The notes beneath the pieces were generated by a model, which was not told the DNA's origin, did not search any database, and was given only the letters and a program-made list of their open reading frames with translations. This document shows positions 1 through 12,857 of a stretch of DNA of 64,000 bases, in pieces (the stretch's first letter is position 1; each line of letters opens with the position of its first letter). Source of the stretch: Bacillota bacterium. Lineage in GTDB: Bacteria; Bacillota; Sulfobacillia; JAJZYS01; JAJYTV01. A program made the translations under genes and the position numbers. Location: positions 1 through 64,000 of the forward strand of contig JAJZQO010000006.1 in assembly GCA_021847575.1 (NCBI GenBank). Reading direction: 5' to 3'.

Positions 1-362
1 GTCACCGCGACAATGGCCGTGATGTTCGAGCTGTACTGTTTGAGTCCGCGCAGGAGTACGGGCAAGCCCGTGCCACCACCCAAGGCCACGATGCGAGGTC
101 CGCGCAGAAGAACGCGTGCGCGCCAGTAGCTCTCGGCGATCTCGCCCTGGTCGTTCGGGACCAGGGCCGTCACCACGGACCGGATCAGCTGACGCACCGC
201 GTAGATGCCGCCGATTACGCCGACCAGCATGAGTGCGACATTCTCGGTGATCCTGTGCTGCGGATGTCCCCAAGCGTGCACGATGAGTACCCCGCCGATC
301 GCAGCGAGCGCGACAGCGAAGATCAGGAGGGCGAGCCAGCGCTTGAAGCGCAGGCCTGGCAT
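1..362 (-). CDS. yvcK: YvcK/CofD-like gluconeogenesis factor, N-terminal part (runs off window start)
   Basis: Minus-strand translation from ATG at 362: MPGLRFKRWLALLIFAV...RVLLRGPRIVALGGGTGLPVLLRGLKQYSSNITAIVAV; GGGTGLPVLLRGLK motif; directly downstream of rapZ. Confidence 0.88.
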   Translation of the reverse strand, partial: MPGLRFKRWLALLIFAVALAAIGGVLIVHAWGHPQHRITENVALMLVGVIGGIYAVRQLIRSVVTALVPNDQGEIAESYWRARVLLRGPRIVALGGGTGLPVLLRGLKQYSSNITAIVAV

Positions 363-385
363 GAGCCAGCGCAATGCCCTGCCTC

Positions 386-1249
386 TCACTGGGCACCCAC
401 CCGAGCGCGATCGCGGTGCTCGACACTGATGCGCCTGCCCGATTCGCGCAGACGGCGGGCCAACTCCTCGGCGATCGCGACGCTGCGGTGCTGGCCACCC
501 GTGCAGCCGATGGCCATCACTACCTGCGACTTGCCTTCCTGGCTGTACTGCGGCAGGAGGAATTCGATCAGGGAGACCAGATGCGCCAGGAGATCCTGCG
601 CGATCGGCCAGCGCAGCACATACTCCCGGACGTCCTCCTCGAGCCCCGTGCGATGACGCAGTTCCTGGACGTAGTTCGGATTCGGCAGGAAGCGCACGTC
701 AAACACCAGGTCGGCGTCGAGCGGCAGGCCATGCTTGAAGCCGAACGACACGAGCTGCACCAGCAGGCCGCCTTCGCTGCCACCTTCGTCGAAAATGCGC
801 CCGAGTTCCGCCTGCAGCTGCCTCGCTGTCAGGTCGGAGGTGTCCACAACGATGTGCGCCCAGCCGCGAACCTCCTCGAGCTGGTGGCGTTCAAGGCGTA
901 TGGCCTCGAGGATGCGGCCTTCCGCAGCGAGAGGATGGCGCCTGCGCGTTTCCTTGTAGCGACGCAGGAGCACCTCCTCGCGCGCTTCGAGGAAGAGGAT
1001 CCGATAGCGGGTGCCGTGCTCGGCCAAGGTCGTGAGCGCGGCGAGAACGCGGTCGAAGAACGTCTGGCCGCGCGTGTCGATGGCGACCGCTACCTTGTCG
1101 ATACGCTCTTGCGCGTCGAGCAGTTCGAGAAACTTGCCCGTGAGGTCGGGCGGCAGGTTCTCGACACAGAAGTAGCCCATGTCCTCGAGCGCATGCATCG
1201 CTTGGCTCTTGCCGGCCCCGGAAAGGCCCGTGACGACAATGAATTCCAT
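386..1249 (-). CDS. rapZ: RNase adapter / nucleotide-binding protein RapZ (YvcJ)
   Basis: MEFIVVTGLSGAGKSQAMHALEDMGYFCVENLPP...GCTGGQHRSVAIAEELARRL; Walker A and C-terminal GCTGGxHRSV motif. Confidence 0.95.
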   Translation of the reverse strand: MEFIVVTGLSGAGKSQAMHALEDMGYFCVENLPPDLTGKFLELLDAQERIDKVAVAIDTRGQTFFDRVLAALTTLAEHGTRYRILFLEAREEVLLRRYKETRRRHPLAAEGRILEAIRLERHQLEEVRGWAHIVVDTSDLTARQLQAELGRIFDEGGSEGGLLVQLVSFGFKHGLPLDADLVFDVRFLPNPNYVQELRHRTGLEEDVREYVLRWPIAQDLLAHLVSLIEFLLPQYSQEGKSQVVMAIGCTGGQHRSVAIAEELARRLRESGRRISVEHRDRARVGAQ

Positions 1250-1266
1250 GTCCGTTCCTCCCGGCC

Positions 1267-2346
1267 TCAGTCGCAAAGACTTGCGAGCACAGCCTCGTGG
1301 AAACGCTGTCGGGCGGCCCTCAGCCCCGCTTCGGGGCGGCGGAACGGGTGCACGCGGTTCGTCAGCAGGACGACCGCGAGACCCTGATCCGGCGCCAGGG
1401 CGAACGAAGTGCCGGTGAAGCCGGTGTGGCCCCACAAATCGAGCCGATGGGCGGAGTCGTCCCTGCCTCCCCAATAGAATAGCCCCAGCGAGCGCGGATC
1501 GACAGACTTCGTCTGTGCCGTGAACATCAATCGCACGGAGTTCTCCGGGAGGAAACGGCCTTGAGGCCCCACGCCGCCGTCGAGGAGGGCTTGCGCGAAG
1601 GTGAGGACGTCGAGAGCCGGCGCGAACAGGCCGGCGTGGCCGGTCGGCAAGCCCATGAGTCGCGCTTTGCCGTCGTGGACGACGCCCTGAAGCAGCACGC
1701 CCTCCCGCAACTCGCTGGGCACGACGATCGCGTCCTGCGCGTAGGGCCAGAAACGCGTGCCTTGAAGGCCGAGCGGCTCAGCTACGATGCGCCGGAACAG
1801 CTCGCCCAGCCCTTCGTCTGTTGCCGCCTCAGCGGCCAGGCCGAGCAGGTAGTAGCCGAGGTCCGAATAGACTATGCCCTCGCGCGACTCGGTGCCTGTC
1901 GCAAGCAGCATGCGCCTGTGTCTCTCGCCGGGCTCCGCCGCCCACGGGATGTCGGCGGAAGGCGGCAGACCGCCCTGGTGCGTGAGAAGATCCTGCAAGG
2001 TGCGCCGTGCCACGAAGTGGCCTTGCGTCCAGGGTAGGCAATCCCCAATTTGGGTGTCGAGCGGCAACCTGCCATCCGCCGCCAGGCGCAAGATGACGGG
2101 GGCCGTGCAGATCGCCTTGGTGAGCGACGCGAGGTCGAATACCGCGTCGTGCGTCATGGCTCTTTCGGGTGACATCTGCCTGAGGCCGAGCGCCCAAGCG
2201 GCAACGATCACGGAGCGGCGCGCCACGTAGGCGACGGCGCCCGGAAAGGCGTCCTGGGCAATCGCGTCCTCCAGTGCGGTCCGGGCCGCCTCAAGCCCTT
2301 CAGCAGCGAGGCCCGCCTCTTCCGGACGGCCGAACTTGAGACTCAT
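1267..2346 (-). CDS. Class C beta-lactamase-related serine hydrolase
   Basis: SxxK motif in FDLASLTKAICTAPVI; LWGHTGFTGTS C-terminal motif; start at MSLKFGRPEEAG. Confidence 0.85.
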   Translation of the reverse strand: MSLKFGRPEEAGLAAEGLEAARTALEDAIAQDAFPGAVAYVARRSVIVAAWALGLRQMSPERAMTHDAVFDLASLTKAICTAPVILRLAADGRLPLDTQIGDCLPWTQGHFVARRTLQDLLTHQGGLPPSADIPWAAEPGERHRRMLLATGTESREGIVYSDLGYYLLGLAAEAATDEGLGELFRRIVAEPLGLQGTRFWPYAQDAIVVPSELREGVLLQGVVHDGKARLMGLPTGHAGLFAPALDVLTFAQALLDGGVGPQGRFLPENSVRLMFTAQTKSVDPRSLGLFYWGGRDDSAHRLDLWGHTGFTGTSFALAPDQGLAVVLLTNRVHPFRRPEAGLRAARQRFHEAVLASLCD

Positions 2347-3131
2347 CTGACGAGTTCGGCCACCAAGGCCTGCGCAAGGTCCGGCGGGGCGGGCAGCAGG
2401 CAAGGCCCGATGTTCCGCACAGCCGCGGCCGCGGTTTCGGGCGCGAAGGCTCGTCCGACGATGCGCAGCATCTCGACGTCGTTTTCCCCGTCGCCAGCGG
2501 CGGCGACCTCAGCGAGAGGAATCTCCAGGCGCGATGCGAGGGCCCGCAGCGCGACACCCTTGTCCACGCCAGGCGGAACGATTTCCACGAAATCCGGCTC
2601 CGAGCGGAAGCATTCGACTTCCCCCGCGAGCTCGAGACGCAGTCTTTCCATCAACAACCCCGTCGCCTCGGGCGCGAGGAGGGCGAGCAACTTCTGCGGA
2701 GCCTCCGCCATGCGGCTCTCTTCGACAAGATGGGCCTGCACCCGCGTCCGCCGGGCATATGCCTCGGTGTGCGCAGTGCGCCTGAGGATGCGCAGTTCGC
2801 CCTTGACGTATCCCTGGACCTCTGCGCCCACGGCGAGGCAGATCCCGACCGCCACCTTCGCCGCCGCAGGCGTGATGGCCCGCTGCCAGAGCGGCTCGGC
2901 GCCAAGGGGAAAACTCCAGAGCTCCGCTCCGTTCAGCGCGATGATGTAGCCCTGAGTTACGCCTATGTCGTCGAGCACCTGCGTCGCCGATTGCACCATG
3001 CGTCCCGTCGCGATCGCAAGCGCGATGCCCTGTCCCGCCAGGCCGGCGAATGCCCTGCGCGCTTCGTCGATGCCCCGGCCGTCATGCGCGATCAGGGTGC
3101 CGTCCAGGTCGACAGCCACGAGCCTGATCAA
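2343..3131 (-). CDS. Cof-type HAD-superfamily hydrolase
   Basis: LIRLVAVDLDGTLIAHDGRG and AAAGDGENDVEMLRIVGRAFA; TTG start proposed at 3131. Confidence 0.88.
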   Translation of the reverse strand: MIRLVAVDLDGTLIAHDGRGIDEARRAFAGLAGQGIALAIATGRMVQSATQVLDDIGVTQGYIIALNGAELWSFPLGAEPLWQRAITPAAAKVAVGICLAVGAEVQGYVKGELRILRRTAHTEAYARRTRVQAHLVEESRMAEAPQKLLALLAPEATGLLMERLRLELAGEVECFRSEPDFVEIVPPGVDKGVALRALASRLEIPLAEVAAAGDGENDVEMLRIVGRAFAPETAAAAVRNIGPCLLPAPPDLAQALVAELVR

Positions 3132-3463
3132 AGCGTCCGCCAGATGGCGCCGAGTATGGCGCTCAGCAAGCCGACCAGCAAGGCGCCGACGATCGCGGGC
3201 AGAAAGCCCCGGACCTGAAACCCCGGCGTGAATGCGGAAGCGATCAGGAAGACGATGCCGTTCACGACAAGGGTGAAGAGTCCGAGCGTCAGCAGGTTGA
3301 GCGGTAGCGTGAGCAGCAGCAGGATCGGCCTGACGAGCAGGTTCGCAAGTCCCAGCACCGCGGCCGCGAGCAGCGCGAACCAGAAGCTGCGCACCTGCAC
3401 GCCGATACCGAGCAGGGCGACGATGTAGATGCTGATCGCCGAGATCAGCCACCTCGCAAGCAT
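3128..3463 (-). CDS. Phage holin family 4 / YvlD-like small membrane protein
   Basis: MLARWLISAISIYIVALLGIGVQV... with several TM segments and the NLLVRPILLLLTLPLNLLTLGLFTLVVNGIVFLI pattern. Confidence 0.75.
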   Translation of the reverse strand: MLARWLISAISIYIVALLGIGVQVRSFWFALLAAAVLGLANLLVRPILLLLTLPLNLLTLGLFTLVVNGIVFLIASAFTPGFQVRGFLPAIVGALLVGLLSAILGAIWRTL

Positions 3464-3807
3464 ATTCTCAGGCGACCGCCCCCTGTGGGCGCGGCTTTCC
3501 CTTTCCGAGATTCGAAGCAACTCGATCGTACCCTGTTAGAGCCTATTCGCTCAACCCGGCCATGCTTCAGGGGTTCCTGCCCCGAGGCGAACGCCCGCCG
3601 CCGCGCCGAGCGAAGCTGGCAGTGCAGCCATGAGCGCCCATGGCTTTCAAATCTGGCGATCCCGCGCATGCCCCGCACCGTTCCCCAGTTCCTCCAACCA
3701 TGCACCTGCTCAAGCCCATCTCGCCTATTCGACATAAAAACTAACTTACGTCAACTTGTTAACAAACCACGGGTTGTCGGTCGACGCCCGCCCGGGAGGA
3801 ATTCGTC

Positions 3808-4926
3808 CTGCGCAGCTTCCTCGGTACCGCGCTCTCCGTCACCATGGCCTTGGGCACGGCGACAGCGGCCGCCGCCACCGTCCGGGGACCTGTCACGACC
3901 GGCGCCGCGCGGGCGTCCGTAAAGACCGCAAAGACCACGAACACCGCTGCCAAGGTGAAGCCGCCCGCCCGCAATCTCGCGGCGAAGGCGGTGGCCACCG
4001 ACCAGCCAGCCCGACCTTTCGTGCTTGCCTACTACCTGCCTGGCAGCGGCTCAGAGCCGAGCCTGCTGCGAAACTACAGGGACATCGGCGCGATTGCGCC
4101 GCTCTGGTTCGGCATCCATTCCGACGGCAGCGTTGAGCACCGCAGCGGCGGTAGCCTCGCGGCCATCGTGAACCTCGCGCACCGCCTCGGTCGCAAGGTC
4201 TACGTGCTCGTCACCAACATGGCGCAGGACCGCATCCTGATCGATCCCGCGGTGCGCCGGACCGCCGTGCGCAACCTCGTGCAGGCCGTGCTGGCGAACC
4301 ATCTCGATGGAGCCAACATCGACTTCGAGAACATCGACGGCACCGACGCCCAGGGCCTCGTCGACTTCGTGGCGGCCGTGCATGCGCAGCTTGCCCCGCA
4401 CCACGTCGTGACAAGCGTGGCGGTCGGTCCGCGCAGTTCGAGCAACCTGCCGCCCAGCGACCAGTCCGACGCGTACAACTACGCAGCGCTGGGGCGGGTC
4501 TCGGACTACGTCGTGCTCATGACCTACGACGAGCATTGCCCGCCTGGCGGTGCCGGTCCGATCGCCGCCCTGCCATGGGTACGCAGCGTGGTGGACTACG
4601 CCGTCTCGCAGATGCCCGCTGCGAAGGTGCTGCTCGGCATCGCGGCCTACGGCTACGACTGGTCGCAGCCCGGCATCCCGACCGTCACCGCGGGCCAGGC
4701 GATCTCCCAGATCGGTCGCGGTGGCGTGCGGCTCGGCTGGAGCGATACCGCCGAAGAACCTTACTACACGTCCGGGACGCACGACGTCTGGTTCGAGGAC
4801 AGCTACAGCGCCGCGCTGAAGTTCGGCGTAGTGCGCAGCCTGCATCTGGGTGGCATCGCCCTCTGGTACCTTGGCGCCGAGGACAGCTCCTTCTGGCCTA
4901 CCGTCCAGAAGGACCTCTTCAAGTAG
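3808..4926 (+). CDS. Secreted glycoside hydrolase family 18 protein (spore/cell-wall type)
   Basis: DGANIDFENIDGTD (GH18 DxxDxE-like), MTYDEHCPPGGAGPIAALPWV, GGIALWYLGAED. A CTG codon at 3808 preceded by GGAGGA gives MRSFLGTALSVTMALGTATAAAA signal peptide; first ATG in frame is 3844. Confidence 0.82.
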   Translation: MRSFLGTALSVTMALGTATAAAATVRGPVTTGAARASVKTAKTTNTAAKVKPPARNLAAKAVATDQPARPFVLAYYLPGSGSEPSLLRNYRDIGAIAPLWFGIHSDGSVEHRSGGSLAAIVNLAHRLGRKVYVLVTNMAQDRILIDPAVRRTAVRNLVQAVLANHLDGANIDFENIDGTDAQGLVDFVAAVHAQLAPHHVVTSVAVGPRSSSNLPPSDQSDAYNYAALGRVSDYVVLMTYDEHCPPGGAGPIAALPWVRSVVDYAVSQMPAAKVLLGIAAYGYDWSQPGIPTVTAGQAISQIGRGGVRLGWSDTAEEPYYTSGTHDVWFEDSYSAALKFGVVRSLHLGGIALWYLGAEDSSFWPTVQKDLFK

Positions 4927-4990
4927 GCAAAATGTCCGCTCGTCCCCGCAGCCGCGCAGGGGCCGGGCCGGACGTCCCCGGGGCCGATCC

Positions 4991-6811
4991 TCAGCCGATC
5001 TCTTCCTTCAGGCGCCTTGCGAGGCTCAGCGTGAAGCCTCGCACCGCGGCGATTTCCTCGACTGTGGCCGCCTGGACGCCGCGCAGGGAGCCGAACCGCT
5101 CGATCAGGGCCCTGCGGCGCTTCGGCCCGATCCCCGGCACGTCGTCGAGGCGCGAGTGCAGCTGCGCGCGGGAGCGGCGCGAGCGGTGCAGGCCAAGGGC
5201 GAAGCGGTGCGACTCGTCGCGCACCTGCTGCAGCAGTGTCCGCCCTGGATGACCCTCGCCCAGCTGCAGGGGCTCCGATTCGTTCGGCAGGTAGACCTCC
5301 TCGTGCTGCTTGGCAAGCGAGCAGGTCGGCAGGTCGTCGAGGCCAAGCTCCTGCAGGACCGAGAGGACCGCGTTCAGCTGTCCCTTGCCACCGTCGATGA
5401 GGAGCAGGTCGGGAAACTGCGAGAACTTGCCGCCGCCCTCCCGCTGCTCGCGCTGGCCGCGGCGCATGCGCCGGCCAACCGCCTCCGCCAGCGATGCGAA
5501 GTCGTTTGGCCCCTCCACGTCCTTGATGCGGAAGCGCCTGTACTCGCCGTAGGCCGGCTCGCCATCGATGAAGACAACCATGGAGGCGACGCTCTCCCGG
5601 CCCTGCGTGTTGGAGATGTCGAAGCCTTCGATGCGGCGCGGCAGCTCCGCAAGGCAGAGCGCCTCCCGCAAGGCCTCCATCATCCTTCTCGGCCGACCCT
5701 CGCGGTCGGTGAGCACGATTTCCTGCAGGGCGACGCGCGCGTTCTCGGCAGCCAAAGCGAGCTGCGTCTGCCCCGAACCGCGCTGCGGCACCTTGAGCCG
5801 CACCTGCGAGCCGCGCCGCTCGGCGAGCCACTCCACGACCAGGTCCCGCTCGTCCGGCACGCTGGGCACCAGGATCTCCCGTGGGGGGCGCTCGACGGCA
5901 TAGTGCAGCTCGATCGCGGCAGCCACCACTTCGCCGTCCGAGTCATCCTCGCTCACGCGCAGGACGTAGCGCTCCCGGCCGACGAGCTTGCCCTCGCGCA
6001 CGCGGAAGACCTGAGCCACCGCCTGCCCGCCCTCGCGCGCCAAGCCCACGACGTCTCGGTCCTGCACCCTGCCGGAGTCCACCTGCTGCACCGGACTCGT
6101 CACATATTCGACCGCACGGATGCGATCGCGCAGCTGCGCCGCCTCCTCGAAGCGCATGACCTCGGCGGCTTCGTCCATCTGGGCACGCAGGCGCACGAGC
6201 AACTCCTCCGGATGGCCCGACAGGAAGTTGATCGCCTGGTGCACCGTTTCGTCGTACTGTTCGCGCGTGACCACGCCCGCGCAGACGCCGGGGCAGAGCC
6301 CGATATGATACATGAGGCAGGGCCGCGTCGCGGTCTTCAGCTTCTGGTCCGAGCATGTCCGCATCGGGAAGGCGCGCCGCATGATGTGCAATGTTTCGCG
6401 CATGCGGCTCGAGCTGGGGAACGGGCCGAAATAGTGCCCGCCGTCGGGCAGCACGCGCCGCACCACAATGAGCCGCGGCCATTCCTCGTTCGTGATCTTG
6501 AGGTACGGGTAATGCTTGTCGTCCTTGAGCAGGACGTTGTACTTCGGACGGTGTTCCTTGATCAGGTTCTGCTCGAGGAGCAGGGCCTCGACCTCGCTCC
6601 GCGCAACGATGAACTCCAGGCGCTCCGCGTCCTGGACCAGGCGGATCGTCTTCTCGGCCAGACCCCGTGCGGACTGGAAGTAGCTGCGCGTTCGGGCTCT
6701 GAGGTTCTTCGCCTTCCCGACATAGAGCACGGTGCCGTCGCCGGAGCGGAACAGGTACACGCCGGGCCGTTCCGGCATGGCGCGGGCGGCGTCGCGCAGC
6801 GCCTCGATCAT
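4991..6811 (-). CDS. uvrC: Excinuclease ABC subunit C
   Basis: MPERPGVYLFRSGDGTVLYVGKAKNLRARTRSYF (GIY-YIG) and C-terminal LDDVPGIGPKRRRALIERFGSL HhH. Confidence 0.97.
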   Translation of the reverse strand: MIEALRDAARAMPERPGVYLFRSGDGTVLYVGKAKNLRARTRSYFQSARGLAEKTIRLVQDAERLEFIVARSEVEALLLEQNLIKEHRPKYNVLLKDDKHYPYLKITNEEWPRLIVVRRVLPDGGHYFGPFPSSSRMRETLHIMRRAFPMRTCSDQKLKTATRPCLMYHIGLCPGVCAGVVTREQYDETVHQAINFLSGHPEELLVRLRAQMDEAAEVMRFEEAAQLRDRIRAVEYVTSPVQQVDSGRVQDRDVVGLAREGGQAVAQVFRVREGKLVGRERYVLRVSEDDSDGEVVAAAIELHYAVERPPREILVPSVPDERDLVVEWLAERRGSQVRLKVPQRGSGQTQLALAAENARVALQEIVLTDREGRPRRMMEALREALCLAELPRRIEGFDISNTQGRESVASMVVFIDGEPAYGEYRRFRIKDVEGPNDFASLAEAVGRRMRRGQREQREGGGKFSQFPDLLLIDGGKGQLNAVLSVLQELGLDDLPTCSLAKQHEEVYLPNESEPLQLGEGHPGRTLLQQVRDESHRFALGLHRSRRSRAQLHSRLDDVPGIGPKRRRALIERFGSLRGVQAATVEEIAAVRGFTLSLARRLKEEIG

Positions 6812-6812
6812 C

Positions 6813-9638
<2,826 letters not shown>

Positions 9639-9750
9639 CCGGACCCCTCCAGGCGCAACACTTCGCCATAAAGTATAGCACACAAACTGCGTACATCTGT
9701 TCTGTTTCAATATGGCCATCCAGGCAATGCTACCTGAAGGAGGTGCCGAG

Positions 9751-10959
9751 ATGCCAAAGCCGGCCAATCGGATCGCAACTGTGCAGCGCTACATCTTCGG
9801 AGAGCTGGACGAGGCGATCGCCCGCGAGGAGCGATCCGGCAGGACAATCTGCGACCTGTCGCAGAGCGACCCCAGCTGGGACCCGTCGCCGTCGATCGTG
9901 CACGCGCTGCGCAGTGCGGCCGAACAGCCCGGTGCCCACCGCTATCCCCCTTACGATGGCGACATGGCCCTCAGGCGGGCGTTCGCCCAATGGTACGAAG
10001 GGCACTATGAGGCGCCTTGCTCCGCGGAGCACGTTCTGATCCTCGAAGGATCGAAGACGGGCATCGCGCTGCTGCCGCTCGCCTATCTCGACCCGGCGGA
10101 CGTCGGGCTGCTTCCGGACCCCGGCTATCCAACCTACCGCGCCGGCATTGCGCTGGCCGGCGCGCACAGCGTCAACATGCCCCTGCGTGCGGAACTCGGC
10201 TACCTGCCGAGCTACGCCGACCTGGACCAGGAACGGCTGCAGCGGGCCAGGCTCATGTTCCTCAATTACCCCCACAACCCAACCGGCGCCGTTGCGACCC
10301 GCCCGTTCCTGGAGGAGACGGTGGAGTTCGCACGCAGCCACGACATCCTGATCGCGTGGGACCTCGCCTACGCGCAGGTCGTGCTGCAGGGGCCGAAACC
10401 GGCTCTGGCGATGCGTCCCGTCGCAGGCGCGGACGCCCTCACGGTCGAGTTCTTCACGTTCTCGAAGACGTACGATATGCAGGGCTACCGCCTTGGCGTG
10501 GCTGTGGCGAACCCGGACCTTCTGGCACCCCTGCGCAAGGTGCATGAGAACGTCATGGCGGGTACCTTCCTGCCGATCCAGGCAGCGGGCCGCGCGGCGC
10601 TCGATCCGCACGAGGACGCAGCGCTCGAGGAACGCCTGGAGGGCTACCGCCGTCGCCAGACGGTGCTCCTCGCCGCGCTCGACGAGCTCGGCGCCCACGT
10701 GACGCACCCGAGGGCCACCGTCTACCTCTGGCTCAGGGCCCCGCGCGACCTCTCCGGCGAGCGCTTCGCGCAGGAGCTCCTGCGCGGCGCGGGCATCGCC
10801 GTAACCCCCGGGTCCGCATTCGGCCAGCAGGGCCAGGCGTACGTGCGCATCTCGCTCACCGCGCCGGACGAGGCGATCGAGGAAGCAGCAGCGCGGCTGC
10901 GCCGCTTCTACCCGCAGGGACTCGCGGCGAGACCCCAGCAGGCGCTGCAGCCTCAGTAG
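9751..10959 (+). CDS. Class I/II PLP-dependent aminotransferase (DapL/AspC-like)
   Basis: [39 protein letters not shown] (PLP lysine); RBS GAAGGAGGTG before MPKPANR. Confidence 0.88.
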   Translation: MPKPANRIATVQRYIFGELDEAIAREERSGRTICDLSQSDPSWDPSPSIVHALRSAAEQPGAHRYPPYDGDMALRRAFAQWYEGHYEAPCSAEHVLILEGSKTGIALLPLAYLDPADVGLLPDPGYPTYRAGIALAGAHSVNMPLRAELGYLPSYADLDQERLQRARLMFLNYPHNPTGAVATRPFLEETVEFARSHDILIAWDLAYAQVVLQGPKPALAMRPVAGADALTVEFFTFSKTYDMQGYRLGVAVANPDLLAPLRKVHENVMAGTFLPIQAAGRAALDPHEDAALEERLEGYRRRQTVLLAALDELGAHVTHPRATVYLWLRAPRDLSGERFAQELLRGAGIAVTPGSAFGQQGQAYVRISLTAPDEAIEEAAARLRRFYPQGLAARPQQALQPQ

Positions 10960-10961
10960 GA

Positions 10962-12857
10962 TCAGGAGGCGGATTCGCCTTCGACGTCCTGGCCGGCGAA
11001 CTGACTCTGGTACAGCTCGTAGTAGGCGCCGCGGCGGCGCAGGAGCTCCTCGTGGCGGCCCTGCTCGACCACGTGGCCGTGCTGCATCACGAGTATGTGG
11101 TCGGCTCCGCGGATGGTGGAGAGGCGATGGGCGATCACGAAGCTCGTGCGGCCCTGCATCAGCCGCCGCATCGCTTCCTGGATCGCCATCTCCGTGCGGG
11201 TGTCGACGCTGCTCGTGGCCTCGTCGAGGATGAGCACCTCGGGATCGGCGAGGATGGCGCGCGCGATCGTCAGGAGCTGGCGCTGGCCCTGAGAGATGTT
11301 CGAGCCTTCCTCGTTCAGCTCGGTGTCATAGCCGTGCGGCAGCGTGCGGATGAAGTGGTGGGCGTGCGCCGAGCGCGCCGCAGCCTCGGTTTGCTCGACT
11401 GTGGCCCCCTCCCGGCCGTAGGCGATATTGTCGCGGATCGTGCCGTGGAAAAGCCAGGTGTCCTGGAGCACCATGCCGAGTCGGCGGCGCAGGCTGGCGC
11501 GCGCGAGGCTGCGGATGTCCTGTCCGTCGATCAGGATGCGGCCACGGTCGACGTCGTAGAAGCGCATCAGCAGGTTGACGAGCGTCGTCTTGCCTGCGCC
11601 TGTCGGACCGACGATCGCCACCGTCTCACCCGATTGCACCTCGATGTTCATGTCGTCGATCAGCGGGTGGTCCTGTTCATAGCGGAAGGCGACGCCGTCG
11701 AATACGACACGGCCATCGGCAATCTGCGGCGACTCCTCCGTGTCGGGATCGGCCGGCTCTTCGGTCTCGTCGAGGATCTCGAACACCCGCTCAGCCGACG
11801 CGAGGGCAGACTGGATGCTGTTCGAGATGCTCGCGAGCTGTGTGATCGGCTGGGAGAACTGGCGCGCATACTGGATGAACGCCTGGATGTCGCCGATCTG
11901 GATGCTCCGCTGCACGACGAGGATGCCGCCGATCACACTGACAAGCACGTAGCCGATGTTCCCGATGACGTTCATCAGCGGCATGATGATGCCTGTCGCG
12001 AACTGGGCCTTCCACGTCGACTCGGCCAACTGGTCGTTCATGCTGTTGAAGTCGTCCAGGGCACGCTGCTCGTGGCCGAAGGCGCGAACGATCAGGTGGC
12101 CGGTAAACATCTCTTCGATATGGCCGTTGAGCTCGCCGAGTCTCTCCTGGCGCTGCAGGAAGTAGGTCTGCGAGCGCTTCGCGATCACGGTCGTCACGAC
12201 GAAGCTGAGGGGCAATGTGAGGGCGACCGCCAGCGTCATCAGGGGGCTGATCGTCAGCATCATGATTACGACGCCGACGAACGTCACCACCGAGGTGACG
12301 AGCTGCGTCATGCTCTGCTGCAGGGTGGTCGAAATGTTGTCGAAGTCGTTGACGAACCGGCTCATCACCTCGCCGTGTGGATGGGAGTCGAAGAAGCGGA
12401 CCGGCAGGCGCGTCAGCTTCGCCATGACCTGGCGGCGGATCTCGTAGACGGCGCGCTGGGCGATTCCCGCCATCAGGTACTGCTGTATCCAGGTGAACCC
12501 TGAACTCACGACGTAGAGCGCGACCAGCTCGAGCATCAGCTGCATGATCCGGGTGAAGTCGATCGAAGCGCCTCGAACGTGGTAGTAGTACTTCGCGATG
12601 AAGCCCTGGAACAGCACCGTAGTTGCGTTGCCGAGGATCTTCGGGCTCCAGATCGCGAAGATGGTGGCCGCGATCGCCGCCACCAGGATGACCGCCAGCA
12701 AGGGGATGTAGGCGCGGAAGTAGCCAAGCAGGCGCAGCGCCGTCCCTTTGACGTCCCTCGCCTTTTCGACAGGCATGGCGAGTCCCATGGGACCGCCGCC
12801 CCAACCGCCCCGTCCTTGCTGCCTTCTGCCCTGCCCCATCGGTCCGTGGGCACTCAT
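10962..12857 (-). CDS. ABC exporter, ATPase/permease fusion (canonical NBD)
   Basis: Six-TM ABC domain plus GPTGAGKTTLVNLL, ISQGQRQLLTIARA, VLILDEATSSVD. Confidence 0.93.
   Translation of the reverse strand: MSAHGPMGQGRRQQGRGGWGGGPMGLAMPVEKARDVKGTALRLLGYFRAYIPLLAVILVAAIAATIFAIWSPKILGNATTVLFQGFIAKYYYHVRGASIDFTRIMQLMLELVALYVVSSGFTWIQQYLMAGIAQRAVYEIRRQVMAKLTRLPVRFFDSHPHGEVMSRFVNDFDNISTTLQQSMTQLVTSVVTFVGVVIMMLTISPLMTLAVALTLPLSFVVTTVIAKRSQTYFLQRQERLGELNGHIEEMFTGHLIVRAFGHEQRALDDFNSMNDQLAESTWKAQFATGIIMPLMNVIGNIGYVLVSVIGGILVVQRSIQIGDIQAFIQYARQFSQPITQLASISNSIQSALASAERVFEILDETEEPADPDTEESPQIADGRVVFDGVAFRYEQDHPLIDDMNIEVQSGETVAIVGPTGAGKTTLVNLLMRFYDVDRGRILIDGQDIRSLARASLRRRLGMVLQDTWLFHGTIRDNIAYGREGATVEQTEAAARSAHAHHFIRTLPHGYDTELNEEGSNISQGQRQLLTIARAILADPEVLILDEATSSVDTRTEMAIQEAMRRLMQGRTSFVIAHRLSTIRGADHILVMQHGHVVEQGRHEELLRRRGAYYELYQSQFAGQDVEGESAS

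Noticed and set aside
3520-3700. Possible ydaO (c-di-AMP) or other riboswitch upstream of the GH18 gene
   Set aside because: Some resemblance (CGCTCAACC, AGGCGAA, GAGCGAAG), but the invariant GGGGAACC and GGGGTGAAT blocks are not convincingly present; an Infernal scan would be needed.
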